Shown: positions 54,741 to 64,000, counted from the first letter of the stretch. The stretch: DNA of 64,000 nt from Mangrovimonas sp. YM274 (GCF_030908385.1 NZ_CP133091.1:3219501-3283500); one strand, 5' to 3'. Translations and numbers: made by a program. The notes: generated by a model not told the origin, from the sequence alone.

Positions 54741-55568
54741 ATGCAGCAAATCATCAACTTTGTTATACGCAACAAAATCGTGCTTTTGTTCTTGCTCTTA
54801 TTTGGTATCTCGCTTGCTTTAACAATTCAGTCCCATTCCTACCATAGAAGCAAATTTATCAGCTCAGCCAATTTCTTTACAGGCGGTATTTACAAACAAG
54901 CCTATGGCATAGGGCAGTATTTTAATCTGAAGACTGAAAACGAACAGTTAGTGGAAGAAAATGTAAGGCTAAAAACCTTGCTGTACAATTCCAAAATTGC
55001 CGACACCGCACAACAATTTCAACAGGACACCTCATTTTATGGGGGCGTCTTTCGTTTTATACCTGCAAGAGTCTACAAAAACAGTTACTCGGCCACCAAG
55101 AACTATTTGATGCTCAACAAAGGAAAGCGTGATGGTGTTCAACAGGATTACGGTGTTGTTACCTCACAAGGTATCGTAGGGATTATTGAAAACACTTCCA
55201 ATAAATACGCTACAGTATTATCAATTTTGAATACCAAGAGTAAGATTAACGCCCAACTTAAAAACTCCAATCATATCGGGTCGCTTGTTTGGAACACCAA
55301 ATCGAATGCATTGGTGCAGCTTATCGATATTTCCCAATTTGCATCTATAGCTGTAGGAGACACCATAATTACAGGAGGACAGTCCACCATATTTCCCAAA
55401 GGAGTTCCTATTGGAACCATCGATGCCTTTACAACAGATATCAGTGGTGACACGTATACTATAGACGTGAAACTTTTTAACGACATGACCAATCTTGGCC
55501 ATGTTTACATCATCGAGAATACCGATGCAGAAGAAATAAGAACCTTGGAACAATCGGTAGATGAATAA
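54741..55568 (+). CDS. mreC: Rod-shape determining protein MreC
   Basis: 275 aa: transmembrane helix at 11-28, a coiled coil at about 55-80 (NLKTENEQLVEENVRLKTLLY), then the MreC beta domain (ARVYKNSYSATKNYLMLNKG, GIVGIIENTSNKYATVLSI, GQSTIFPKGVPIGTI). Periplasmic scaffold linking MreB to PBP2 and RodA. Overlaps mreD by 8 nt. Confidence 0.94.
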   Translation: MQQIINFVIRNKIVLLFLLLFGISLALTIQSHSYHRSKFISSANFFTGGIYKQAYGIGQYFNLKTENEQLVEENVRLKTLLYNSKIADTAQQFQQDTSFYGGVFRFIPARVYKNSYSATKNYLMLNKGKRDGVQQDYGVVTSQGIVGIIENTSNKYATVLSILNTKSKINAQLKNSNHIGSLVWNTKSNALVQLIDISQFASIAVGDTIITGGQSTIFPKGVPIGTIDAFTTDISGDTYTIDVKLFNDMTNLGHVYIIENTDAEEIRTLEQSVDE

Positions 55569-56067
55569 TAGATCCATATATACCTTCTTGCAGTTTTTTA
55601 CTTTGGTATTAGTACAGGTGTTGGTACTCAATAATGTTAACTTTTTAGAGTACATTAACCCTTACCCTTATATCCTGTTTATTCTTCTGTTTCCCGTAAG
55701 GGCCAACAGATCGCTTATCATATTTTTAAGTTTTCTGTTAGGATTAATCGTAGATATTTTTTCCGATTCTGGAGGCATTCATGCGGCTGCTTCTGTTACC
55801 TTAGCTTTTATTCGTCCTGCCATTTTAAAGTTTTCATTCGGGATGATTTATGAACACCAAAGTATCAAATTCAGTCAAACGGAATTTGGTAGACGTTTGG
55901 TCTATTTTTCGATAGCCACGGCTATTCACCATTTTATTATGTTTTCTTTAGAAGTTTTTAACATTTCAAAAATAATTTTAGTCCTGCAAAAGACGTTATT
56001 CTCAAGTATTTTTACTATAATACTAAGCCTATTGATTACAGTATTATTTAGCAGAAAACGTCGATGA
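55561..56067 (+). CDS. mreD: Rod-shape determining protein MreD
   Basis: 168 aa, five or six hydrophobic helices, with YINPYPYILFILLFPV and GLIVDIFSDSGGIHAAASV as family segments. Inner-membrane elongasome part. It overlaps mreC by 8 nt and mrdA by 4 nt (ATGA), showing tight translational coupling. Confidence 0.92.
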   Translation: MNNRSIYTFLQFFTLVLVQVLVLNNVNFLEYINPYPYILFILLFPVRANRSLIIFLSFLLGLIVDIFSDSGGIHAAASVTLAFIRPAILKFSFGMIYEHQSIKFSQTEFGRRLVYFSIATAIHHFIMFSLEVFNISKIILVLQKTLFSSIFTIILSLLITVLFSRKRR

Positions 56068-58004
56068 GAAAACTATTACTTTTTTCAACGGTCCTACTTG
56101 TTGGAATTATCTTTATTGCCCGGTTATTTTACCTCCAAGTCTACAACCAGACGGCTTATAACCTTCTTGAAGACAATGCCATTAGAAAAGTGTACGACTA
56201 CCCCAAAAGAGGTTACGTTTACGACAGAAACGGCATACTGTTGGTTGCCAATCAACCATCCTATGATGTCATGGTTATTCCGCGCGAAGTTGAACCTTTG
56301 GACACTTTGGAATTTTGCGATCTTTTAAAAATAACCAAAGAAGATTTCACTCGACTTTACGACAAAGCCTATCGTTATTCGCCACGGCTCCCTTCGGTTT
56401 TTGTTCCTCAGCTCTCCAAAAAGGACTATGCCATTTTACAAGAGAAGATGCGCAAGTTTGAAGGATTTTATATTCAGAAACGTTCATTAAGAGATTATCA
56501 AACCTCTATTGGAGCGAATGTTTTGGGTGATATTGGAGAAGTAAACAATGCCATAATCGCCAAACAGCCCTACTACAAAATGGGAGACCTTATAGGGAAA
56601 CAAGGCGTTGAAATCTCCTACGAAGAAGTCTTGCGAGGTGTCAAAGGCATTAAATTTATTCAAAAGGACCGTTTCAACAGAAACATCGGCCCCTATAAAG
56701 ATGGCATCTACGATACCTTACCCCAACCAGGAAAAGATATCACCATAACAATTGATGCGAAACTTCAAGAATATGGTGAACTCCTGATGAAGCATAAGCG
56801 AGGAGGTATAATTGCTATCGAACCTAGTAGTGGCGAAATCTTGACCATGGTATCGGCTCCTAGCTACAACCCTAACCTTTTGGTAGGTCGAGACCGATCT
56901 AAAAATTTCACCCAACTCTATCGCGATACTCTAGCTAAACCTTTATACGATCGCGGACTTCAAGCTATGTACCCACCAGGCTCTCCCTTTAAAGTTCTTA
57001 ACGCTCTAATTGGGTTGCAGGAAGGCGTAGTTACCCCAAAAGACCGATTTGTATGTAATCATGGATATCGCTATGGTAATAGAAAAATGGGGTGCCACGG
57101 CCACTCGGGTATAGCCGATATGGATATTGGAATCTATAAATCCTGTAATTCCTATTTTGCCAACGTATACCGCCGCATTATGGACAAGTATGAAACCCCT
57201 GCCCAAGGCATGGATGTTTGGAGTGACCATATTAAAAGTTTTGGCTTAGGGGATTATTTAGGATACGACCTTCGTATTGGTCAGCCAGGTAAAATTCCTG
57301 ATGCCTCCACCTATGACCGCGCTTATGGCAAAAATAGATGGTACACCACCTTCACCCTATCTAATGCTATTGGCCAAGGAGAAGTATTGACTACTCCAAT
57401 TCAATTGGCAAATATGGCTGCTGCCATAGGGAATCGTGGGTATTTTTACACCCCGCATATCATTAAAAAGATTGAAAACGATACCATAGACAGTAAATAT
57501 CTTACCCGTCATAATACCACAATCGACAAAGTACATTTTGAACCTGTCATTCAAGGAATGTTTGACGTTTACAATAAAGGAACAGCCCAGACTTTACAGG
57601 TTCCAGGAATAGAGATTTGTGGAAAAACGGGTACCGCTGAGAATTTCACCAAAATAGATGGGGTTAAAACCCAGTTGACAGACCATTCCATATTTGTGGC
57701 CTTTGCCCCGAAAGACGATCCAAAAATTGCCATCGCTGTATTTGTAGAAAATGGTTATTGGGGAAGTCGTTTTGCCGGACGTATTGCCAGCCTTATGATT
57801 GAAAAATATTTGAAAGGCACTATTTCCCGAACCGATATGGAAAATTGGATTTTAACACACAGTTTGGAAAACGAATATAGCAAACCTTATTCTGGAAAAC
57901 CTTTCCAAATAAACGGGCATACCACCCTTCAGGTGATCGAGAATTATCGCGACAAGCCTGATTCAGACAACGACATCACCATACCCCCAACATGGAACCC
58001 ATAA
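56064..58004 (+). CDS. mrdA: Penicillin-binding protein 2
   Basis: 646 aa. N-terminal membrane helix 4-24, pedestal domain with the RGYVYDRNGILL motif (49-60) and NVLGDIGEV, transpeptidase domain with S307-P-F-K310 (SxxK), S360-C-N362 (SxN) and K521-T-G523. The catalytic Ser sits in PPGSPFK; PPGS(T/A)xK is more usual. It cross-links lateral-wall peptidoglycan with RodA. It lies 3 nt before rodA. Confidence 0.95.
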   Translation: MRKLLLFSTVLLVGIIFIARLFYLQVYNQTAYNLLEDNAIRKVYDYPKRGYVYDRNGILLVANQPSYDVMVIPREVEPLDTLEFCDLLKITKEDFTRLYDKAYRYSPRLPSVFVPQLSKKDYAILQEKMRKFEGFYIQKRSLRDYQTSIGANVLGDIGEVNNAIIAKQPYYKMGDLIGKQGVEISYEEVLRGVKGIKFIQKDRFNRNIGPYKDGIYDTLPQPGKDITITIDAKLQEYGELLMKHKRGGIIAIEPSSGEILTMVSAPSYNPNLLVGRDRSKNFTQLYRDTLAKPLYDRGLQAMYPPGSPFKVLNALIGLQEGVVTPKDRFVCNHGYRYGNRKMGCHGHSGIADMDIGIYKSCNSYFANVYRRIMDKYETPAQGMDVWSDHIKSFGLGDYLGYDLRIGQPGKIPDASTYDRAYGKNRWYTTFTLSNAIGQGEVLTTPIQLANMAAAIGNRGYFYTPHIIKKIENDTIDSKYLTRHNTTIDKVHFEPVIQGMFDVYNKGTAQTLQVPGIEICGKTGTAENFTKIDGVKTQLTDHSIFVAFAPKDDPKIAIAVFVENGYWGSRFAGRIASLMIEKYLKGTISRTDMENWILTHSLENEYSKPYSGKPFQINGHTTLQVIENYRDKPDSDNDITIPPTWNP

Positions 58005-58007
58005 AAC

Positions 58008-59285
58008 ATGCATAGAGAGAATATAGGATTACGTTTTGACTGGATTACGATCATACTTTTTTTGATTTTGGTTGGTTTTGGGTGGCTCAATATCATGTCT
58101 GCTTCGCATATGGGAGACATTACCAATTACTTTGACATGGACCAGCCCTATGGTAAACAACTTATGTTTATCATGATGACCTTGGCCCTCATTATAATCA
58201 TCCTTTCCATAGAAGCCAAGTTTTACGAACGTTTTGCCAGTGTCATTTATTTGGTTTCCCTCATTTCCTTAGCAGGTCTATTTGTCTTTGGAAAAAACGT
58301 TAATGGCGCCACCTCTTGGTATGGGATTGGCGGCATGACCTTACAGCCAAGTGAGTTCGCAAAATTTGCAACTTCGCTGGCTGTAGCGAAGCACATTAGT
58401 GACCTACAGACTAACTTGAAATTTCTTAAGGACCAATTAAAAACCATTGCCATTATTTTTATACCGGCATTGTTGATCCTTTTACAAAATGATGCGGGAA
58501 GCACCATTGTTTACGCCTCTTTCTTTTTTGTATTTTACAGGGAAGGGATTCAACAAATTTATTTGATTATTGGTGTCATCATCATGCTACTATCAGTGCT
58601 ATCCTTAAAATTTGGAGTACTGCCCACTTCCCTATTCTCTGCTCTTATTATTTTGGGACTCTATTTTTATAAGCGAAAGAAACAAGCCTCCATATTAATG
58701 CCTTTGACCATTTTGGCGCTTTGCATTGGCTTCTCTTTTGCGGTACGGAATTTTTATGACCACGTTCTAAAACCCCATCAAAAGGACCGCATCAGTCTAT
58801 GGTTACGTTTGGAAAAAGACCCAGACAAATTGGAACAAATGAAACGGACCATTCTCTACAACCTCAACGAATCTGAAAAAGCCATCAGTTCTGGAGGCTT
58901 AACAGGAAAGGGCTATTTACAAGGTACCCGTACTACTGGTAAATTTGTTCCAGAGCAACACACCGATTACATTTTTAGCACCGTTGGAGAAGAATGGGGA
59001 TTCGCTGGCACCACTATGGTAGTCGTCCTTTTTGTTGCGCTTATCTTAAGAATACTCTACCTCGCCGAATCGCAAAAGAGTCAATTTAGTAGAGTTTACG
59101 GCTATTGTGTAGCTTCCATTTTATTTGTCCATTTTACCATTAATACCGGAATGGTTATGGGGCTCATCCCCACCGTGGGTATCCCGCTTCCCTTTTTCAG
59201 TTACGGAGGTTCTGGGCTTTGGGGCTTCACTATTTTGCTGTTCATTTTCATAAAATTGGACTCCAACAAAATCAATGAGTGGTAA
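58008..59285 (+). CDS. rodA: Peptidoglycan glycosyltransferase RodA
   Basis: 425 aa SEDS protein with about ten membrane helices. Family segments: NGATSWYGIGGMTLQPSEFAK, LILLQNDAGSTIVY, QGTRTTGKFVPEQHTDYIFSTVGEEWGF, GMVMGLIPTVGIPLPFFSYGGSG. It polymerises lipid II together with PBP2. Last gene of the shape operon; a 150-nt gap without a clear terminator follows. Confidence 0.95.
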   Translation: MHRENIGLRFDWITIILFLILVGFGWLNIMSASHMGDITNYFDMDQPYGKQLMFIMMTLALIIIILSIEAKFYERFASVIYLVSLISLAGLFVFGKNVNGATSWYGIGGMTLQPSEFAKFATSLAVAKHISDLQTNLKFLKDQLKTIAIIFIPALLILLQNDAGSTIVYASFFFVFYREGIQQIYLIIGVIIMLLSVLSLKFGVLPTSLFSALIILGLYFYKRKKQASILMPLTILALCIGFSFAVRNFYDHVLKPHQKDRISLWLRLEKDPDKLEQMKRTILYNLNESEKAISSGGLTGKGYLQGTRTTGKFVPEQHTDYIFSTVGEEWGFAGTTMVVVLFVALILRILYLAESQKSQFSRVYGYCVASILFVHFTINTGMVMGLIPTVGIPLPFFSYGGSGLWGFTILLFIFIKLDSNKINEW

Positions 59286-59435
59286 ATATTATAAGTGCTT
59301 CAATCCCAATAAATACAAGTAGTTTGTAAAATAAACTGACAAATTCCCTTTTTACGTCGTAATTACTGACATACAATTCTTTAGGGTTCTTAAATCTTTT
59401 TCGTACATTTATGTATCACCTTAAGAATCAACACT

Positions 59436-60032
59436 ATGTCATTCATAAAAAAATCTTCACAAAGCATCTTTATTGGAGGTTTATTTTTTATGGTTCCTAC
59501 GCTTATCCTGATCATGTTATTTGGAAAGGCCCTAAAACTAATTTTGCCCTTAGCAAAAGCCCTTTCCAATATTTTTGATCTTCATTCAGTGTTTGGCACC
59601 GCATCGGTAACCCTCATGAGCATTGTTTTACTATTTCTTATCTGTGCCGGTGTGGGAATGTTTCTTCAAAAAGGCTTTGTAACACAATGGAGCCCCAAAA
59701 CAGAATTGCGACTTTTTTACCATTTCCCATCCTTCCAAATGATGAAATACCGCCTTTTGGATGACGCCGAACTGGAAAATTCTGCTTTGTGGCAAGCTAT
59801 TTTATTAAAAGAAGATAAATACTTCACCATTGGTTTTATTACTGACGACACCCACCCAGATTACCTTACAATGTACGTTCCGGACGCCCCTAAAATGGAC
59901 GCTGGACAAATTAGATATACCTTAAAGTCCGATTGCGAATATTACCCCATTACCATGAAACAGGCCATGAATGCCCTTCATGACTTTGGAAAGTCCTCTG
60001 ACCTTAGTAAACTTTTATCAAAAAATGCCTAA
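59436..60032 (+). CDS. DUF502-like membrane protein
   Basis: 198 aa. Two N-terminal hydrophobic helices (about 12-33 and 55-78) with GGLFFMVPTLILIMLFG, then a cytosolic or periplasmic domain with WQAILLKEDKYFTIGFITDD and the MYVPDAP segment. This is the layout of DUF502 proteins, whose role is unknown. It is shorter and more divergent than typical members, so the family call is moderate. Confidence 0.6.
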   Translation: MSFIKKSSQSIFIGGLFFMVPTLILIMLFGKALKLILPLAKALSNIFDLHSVFGTASVTLMSIVLLFLICAGVGMFLQKGFVTQWSPKTELRLFYHFPSFQMMKYRLLDDAELENSALWQAILLKEDKYFTIGFITDDTHPDYLTMYVPDAPKMDAGQIRYTLKSDCEYYPITMKQAMNALHDFGKSSDLSKLLSKNA

Positions 60033-60074
60033 TCAAACGCTTCATAACCCATCAACTAGTAAAAAATTAGTCCA

Positions 60075-61235
60075 ATGACCCACAAAATATTTTTCTGCTC
60101 TAAACACTTCTCTCTGCAAAACGCTCTCTTAGTTATAATGTTCTTATTGCTATCTGGAACATGGGACTGCCAATCTCAAGAACTAACCGCAGACCAAACG
60201 GCCAAAGACAGCATAATTGCCAACACTTACCCTTATGTACTGCCGGTTTGGGGACAAAAAGTACAAGAACGCGGTATGGCAGACCAAATGCAACTACCTT
60301 TTGGGCTGAACGTTAATTATGTGAATGCCTTTGTAGATTTAGAAATCACCGAGTTCCAACTCTTAGCTGGGAACACGGATTTCACTGGAATTATCAATGC
60401 CGAAACTTTAAACTTTAAACAGGTAAATGGTACTACCAATGGCGCCAATTTTAGAGCGGATGCTTGGGTGCTGCCCTTTTTGAACATTTACACCCTATTT
60501 TCAGTGGTTAAGGGAGGGACGAACGTAAGTTTGCAACCTACTTGGAAAGATGGCACCGGAGAAATCATGCTTCAACTTCCCGAATTCTCATCAGAAGTGG
60601 ATTTTGACGCCTTGGCTTATGGGGTAGGAACCACTATGGTTTTTGGATGGAATCGGTATTTCTCTAGCGTCGATATAAATTATTCCCGCACCGATACCGA
60701 TTTACTTAAAGACCAAATTGGATATCTTACCCTCTCGGCACGATTGGGACATTCCTTTAAATTAAGTAAAAGAAAAAAAGACATGTTCATAGCACCTTAT
60801 TTAGGAATGATGTACCGCGACTTTGTAGGTGCCGATGGCAGTAGTGGACAAATTAACTTTAATGAAGTGTTTCCTGAATTAGATGCCACTTTTAATGAAA
60901 GGATCAATGCTAAAATTGAAGCCAATCAAGAATTGATAGACAACCCGACCACACCGCCTGGACAGAAAATTAAACTACAGGCCCAAAATCAAGCTCTAAA
61001 CACTATCCAAGAAAGAGTAAATAACAGTGGTATCTTCAATTCAGAATTTAGCTACTTCATCAAAAAGGAACTTGTACAATCCATCACCTTTCAATTTGGG
61101 TTCAACTTCCAGCTTAACAAACACTGGATGCTACGTGGAGAATATGGTGTGGCAGACTCCCAACGTTTTTTAATGACAGGGCTCCAATACCGATTTGGGA
61201 TTAAAAAAAGAGCCTACAAAAAACTTTTACAATAA
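60075..61235 (+). CDS. Probable outer-membrane beta-barrel protein, unknown function
   Basis: 386 aa with a long signal peptide (cleavage near QSQ, about residue 35). Beta-strand pattern throughout, with alternating aromatic residues, a DIEITEFQLLAG-like start, a hydrophilic helical insert at about 270-320 (INAKIEANQELIDNPTTPPGQ, KLQAQNQALNTIQERV) and a C-terminal strand LMTGLQYRFGIKKRAYK. The insert may be a periplasmic or surface helix pair. I do not recognise a named family. Next gene starts 40 nt later. Confidence 0.65.
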   Translation: MTHKIFFCSKHFSLQNALLVIMFLLLSGTWDCQSQELTADQTAKDSIIANTYPYVLPVWGQKVQERGMADQMQLPFGLNVNYVNAFVDLEITEFQLLAGNTDFTGIINAETLNFKQVNGTTNGANFRADAWVLPFLNIYTLFSVVKGGTNVSLQPTWKDGTGEIMLQLPEFSSEVDFDALAYGVGTTMVFGWNRYFSSVDINYSRTDTDLLKDQIGYLTLSARLGHSFKLSKRKKDMFIAPYLGMMYRDFVGADGSSGQINFNEVFPELDATFNERINAKIEANQELIDNPTTPPGQKIKLQAQNQALNTIQERVNNSGIFNSEFSYFIKKELVQSITFQFGFNFQLNKHWMLRGEYGVADSQRFLMTGLQYRFGIKKRAYKKLLQ

Positions 61236-61275
61236 ACGATAACAAGAACCGCTTTGGATTAAAAAAATTAACGCT

Positions 61276-62427
61276 ATGCACTCAAAATTTCTTTTCGCCC
61301 TTCTTGCCATCCTACTTGCAATAACTGCACAAAGCCAACCAAAAGGCATTAAACGCTACATGGAAAAAAGGGAACAGAAAAAAGATAGTGCCATAGCAGA
61401 AGGACGACCTTTTTTAAGTATTATTGCTGGTCCTGGTTACACCCCTGAAAATGGACTTCTGGTTGGTGCAGGTATGATCTACACATTCAAAACCAACCGA
61501 AAGGATAGTCTTATCCAGCGTTCCTCGGTCCCTTTTATGGGCTTTATAAGCACCAAAGGAAATTATGGCTTCAACTCCAATCTCAGAACCTTTTGGCTGG
61601 AGGACAAATTACGCGTGAATGTTTTGGCTAAATTTTCGGTAGCCAACGACAATTATTTTGGGGTTGGCTTTTCTTCCATCAACCAGTTGGAAGAAGGCGA
61701 TAGCACGACTGCCTTTAAGCGGCAAAAATTTATTATCAAACCACTTATCATGTACCAACCTTTGAAACATTTTTATGTGGGAGGAGGTTTTGATTTCAAT
61801 TCTACCAAGGTACTTGAAACCAACCCTGTTATGGAAGCTGACACCTATTATAATCAGTTTGGCCCTGATAACTTCAATTCCGGCTTAACGGTCACGTTAA
61901 ATTATGACAGTAGGGATATTATCGTAAACCCCTACAAAGGTTATTTCTTCAATTTTGCAGCTGGCTTTTATGGTGATTATTTGGGCGGCGACAATAATTA
62001 CAATATCTACGAATTGGATTTTAGAACCTATCAACAAATTCATCGACCTGGAAACATTATTGCCCTCAAACTTTATGGACGGTTTGGTAGCGGGGATGTT
62101 CCTTATGAAGAACTCACAAAACTAGGCGGCGGCGATGGCTTACGAGGGTATATTGAAGGGCAATACAGAGATAGAACAGGCCTCTACTTTCTTACAGAAT
62201 GGCGCCATATGTTTTTAAAACACGATGGAAACATGAGCAAACACGGTATGGTGACATGGTTAGGATCTGGTACCATTGCCTATAACCCAGACAGTATTGA
62301 AGAGTGGATTCCCAACTTTGGAGTTGGTTATCGCTTTGAAGTACAACCTAGAATGAATGTAAGGATAGACTTTGGTATAGGACGACAATCCTCTGGATTA
62401 TATTTCAACTTTACAGAAGCTTTCTAA
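61276..62427 (+). CDS. BamA/TamA-type outer-membrane barrel protein (Omp85 barrel only)
   Basis: 383 aa. Signal peptide 1-20 (ALLAILLAITAQSQ), no POTRA domains, then a 16-strand-type barrel with SIIAGPGYTPENGLLVGAGM, TVTLNYDSRDIIVNPYKGYFF, the lid/substrate-loop motif GGGDGLRGYIEGQYRDRTGL and a C-terminal aromatic strand (SGLYFNFTEAF). Bacteroidota carry many such short Omp85-like proteins near lipid or phosphatase genes. Function unknown; outer-membrane location is firm. Confidence 0.82.
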   Translation: MHSKFLFALLAILLAITAQSQPKGIKRYMEKREQKKDSAIAEGRPFLSIIAGPGYTPENGLLVGAGMIYTFKTNRKDSLIQRSSVPFMGFISTKGNYGFNSNLRTFWLEDKLRVNVLAKFSVANDNYFGVGFSSINQLEEGDSTTAFKRQKFIIKPLIMYQPLKHFYVGGGFDFNSTKVLETNPVMEADTYYNQFGPDNFNSGLTVTLNYDSRDIIVNPYKGYFFNFAAGFYGDYLGGDNNYNIYELDFRTYQQIHRPGNIIALKLYGRFGSGDVPYEELTKLGGGDGLRGYIEGQYRDRTGLYFLTEWRHMFLKHDGNMSKHGMVTWLGSGTIAYNPDSIEEWIPNFGVGYRFEVQPRMNVRIDFGIGRQSSGLYFNFTEAF

Positions 62428-62625
62428 CTGACTAAGAATGATTTCATTTTAAGCGTGAAGAACATTAATCCAAAACGCTCAAAATATTATCTGCTTGATT
62501 ATTAATAATTTACTCGCAAAGCATACGGTATTAATTCACAATTTTTAAGTAACTTTAAATCCTAATGTCCTTCAGGACAGCCCTTTTCAAAAGCCTACTT
62601 ACGGTCATTCAAAAAGTATCTCATT

Positions 62626-63357
62626 ATGAAAAAAACACTTCTCTTATTAGTGATTCTAGCTATGCTTCCCTTAAAAGGCACTGCTCAAAACACCAAAAAC
62701 ATTGATTCTACAGCTGTATTTATTCTTGACAAAATGGGTGATATGATTGGAGAATTAGTGTCCTGTAGCGTGCATGTAGAAAATTCCATAGATACTCTTA
62801 ATGCCAATAAAGACCTTGTAAAATACTACCGTCATAGTGAGGTGAAATTTTCGGGTCCCAGCAAACTGGTAATTCAAATTTCAGGAGACGAAGGTCAGAA
62901 GGGATTCTGGTATGACGGCTCCTTTTTATCCTATTACAATTATGACGAAAACAACTACGTTACCCTAGAAGCCCCCGAAACCACCCTAGAAATGATCGAT
63001 GCCATGCACAAACGTTTCGACTTCGAGTTTCCGGCAGCAGATTTCTTTTACCCCACATTTGTAGACGACCTTTTAGAAAATTTTGATACTATTCAATACT
63101 TAGGCACTACCATGATAGATCAACAGGAGTGCTTTCATATCATTGCCACAAACTCCACCTTGAATGTACAGTTTTGGATTATGAATGCACCTCAAAAATT
63201 ACCAAAGCGATTTTTGATTATCCACAAAGATCTATCCAACAGACAATATGAAAGCACCTTTAGCAACTGGGACCTGAATCCTAGCATCCCCGAAAGCGTC
63301 TTTGAATTCCTTCCCCCTCCAGATGCCAAACTCATCAGTATCATGTCCAAGTTATAA
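62626..63357 (+). CDS. DUF2092-like exported protein
   Basis: 243 aa, signal peptide 1-20 (LLLLVILAMLPLKGTAQ). The rest fits the LolA-like DUF2092 fold: an AVFILDKMGDMIG start, KLVIQISGDEGQKGFWYDG strands, DFFYPTFVDDLLENFDTIQYLGTTMIDQQECFHI and the end FEFLPPPDAKLISI. A lipid or lipoprotein carrier role would be consistent but is not shown. A TGTCC/GGACA hairpin (62566-62579) lies in the 198-nt gap upstream. Confidence 0.7.
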   Translation: MKKTLLLLVILAMLPLKGTAQNTKNIDSTAVFILDKMGDMIGELVSCSVHVENSIDTLNANKDLVKYYRHSEVKFSGPSKLVIQISGDEGQKGFWYDGSFLSYYNYDENNYVTLEAPETTLEMIDAMHKRFDFEFPAADFFYPTFVDDLLENFDTIQYLGTTMIDQQECFHIIATNSTLNVQFWIMNAPQKLPKRFLIIHKDLSNRQYESTFSNWDLNPSIPESVFEFLPPPDAKLISIMSKL

Positions 63358-63375
63358 CCTTACAACCTTTTGATT

Positions 63376-64000
63376 ATGAAACCATCTATAAGCATTTTTT
63401 CTTCCATAAAACTATATGCGAGCTCCTTTATATTACTTTTGGTATTTAGCCTTCCTAGCAATGTATTGGCCCAAAGATTGAACCACCGCCCTACAGGTGG
63501 AGGCCGGTCCATGCCAAGGACAGCTCCTAACAGAAGCGCAAAACCCAAGGTAGCGCGACCTACCACATCGCGCCCCACCATTAATGGAGGCCATACCAAA
63601 ACCACAACCAGGAATTTCCCCAGCACTTCCAAACCTGTACAAAAGCCAACCACAAGGCCTGCTACTACAAAGCCTACTGTAAATAGGCCCACAACAACAC
63701 GACCCAACGTGTCTACAAATAGACCAACATCCAACATAAAACACACAACTAACCGCCCTGGAAACAATACCAACCGCCCCAACCATAATGTTAACAGACC
63801 AGGCAACAATAATAACAGGCCTGGAGGCAATACCAATATCAACATTAATGTAGATAACAGTAAAAATTTCAACAATAGAAATCATAGAAACACCTATGTA
63901 AGGCGTAATTCTAGACCTTACCACAGACCACCACATCATTACGGAGGCCATTTTTATTACTCCTACCACCCTTATTACTACCACCCTTTCCGCCCTTATT
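63376..64000 (+). CDS. Exported Asn/Pro/Arg/Thr-rich low-complexity protein, 3' truncated
   Basis: The frame is open from ATG 63376 to the window end (208 codons and counting). Signal peptide to about residue 33 (FILLLVFSLPSNVLAQ), then a basic, repetitive region of Pro-Thr and N-RP-NN units, then a His/Tyr/Pro-rich part (YHPYYYHPFRPY). It lies 18 nt after the DUF2092-like gene. The minus-strand frames open here are shadows of its repeats. Function unknown; a cell-wall or matrix-binding, metal-binding or adhesive role is possible. Confidence 0.7.
   Translation, partial: MKPSISIFSSIKLYASSFILLLVFSLPSNVLAQRLNHRPTGGGRSMPRTAPNRSAKPKVARPTTSRPTINGGHTKTTTRNFPSTSKPVQKPTTRPATTKPTVNRPTTTRPNVSTNRPTSNIKHTTNRPGNNTNRPNHNVNRPGNNNNRPGGNTNININVDNSKNFNNRNHRNTYVRRNSRPYHRPPHHYGGHFYYSYHPYYYHPFRPY

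Noticed and set aside
59286-59435. Promoter for the DUF502-like gene
   Set aside because: TACATTTA occurs near the gene but there is no -33 partner at a fitting distance, so I do not list it.
63360-63984. Two overlapping minus-strand open frames rich in Gly, Leu and Val
   Set aside because: They mirror the low-complexity plus-strand exported protein. That frame has a signal peptide, sensible spacing to the DUF2092-like gene and typical codon use.

Overview
The window is low-GC chromosomal DNA from a member of the Bacteroidota, most likely a Flavobacteriaceae species and plausibly marine or plant-matter associated. The signs are SusC/SusD pairs, BACON and type IX secretion (T9SS) domains, exosortase F, the LptE-SecG-GroESL order, TAnnTTTG promoter boxes and almost no Shine-Dalgarno sequences. 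I saw no tRNA, rRNA, CRISPR array, insertion sequence or phage gene.

Layout. (1) Positions 1-4011, plus strand, are housekeeping genes: the end of lptE, a TPR protein, secG, then groES-groEL behind a sigma-54-like promoter. (2) Positions 4016-12149, minus strand, hold a four-gene unit: a large secreted protein with 12 FN3 repeats, a secreted tyrosinase, a CapK-like adenylating ligase and an ATP-grasp protein. (3) Positions 12511-35993 are a xyloglucan utilization locus. One long minus-strand gene string runs xylB, xylA, susC, susD, a surface glycan-binding lipoprotein, GH2, GH31 with PA14, GH3, GH5 with BACON, GH29 and a CE20/SASA-type acetylesterase. A divergent Nudix-fold repressor or activator faces xylB. 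Glycan is bound and cut at the surface, imported by SusCD, trimmed of acetyl, fucose, galactose, xylose and glucose, and the xylose is passed to XylA and XylB.

(4) Positions 36066-45617, minus strand, form a second catabolic cluster: an Na+/solute symporter, an acyl-CoA ligase, an exported alpha/beta hydrolase, an unknown helical protein, a TonB-dependent receptor, a cytosolic alpha/beta hydrolase and a 3-hydroxybutyrate dehydrogenase. Two upstream regions in it share a pair of ATGCGACT boxes, with the proximal box at exactly the same distance from the start codon. I read it as a candidate hydroxyalkanoate-ester uptake and degradation system under one regulator. It is the best candidate here for something undescribed.

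(5) Positions 45767-48962 hold a metal-linked trio: an HYC_CC_PP protein, a TonB receptor with a Cys-Cys plug and an HMA-domain protein. (6) Positions 48986-51764 hold exosortase XrtF with its partner, a GAF protein and an FtsX-type permease. (7) Positions 51878-59285, plus strand, hold purH and the cell-shape operon mreB-mreC-mreD-mrdA-rodA. (8) Positions 59436-64000 hold envelope proteins: a DUF502-like membrane protein, two outer-membrane barrels, a DUF2092-like protein and a low-complexity exported protein cut by the window end.
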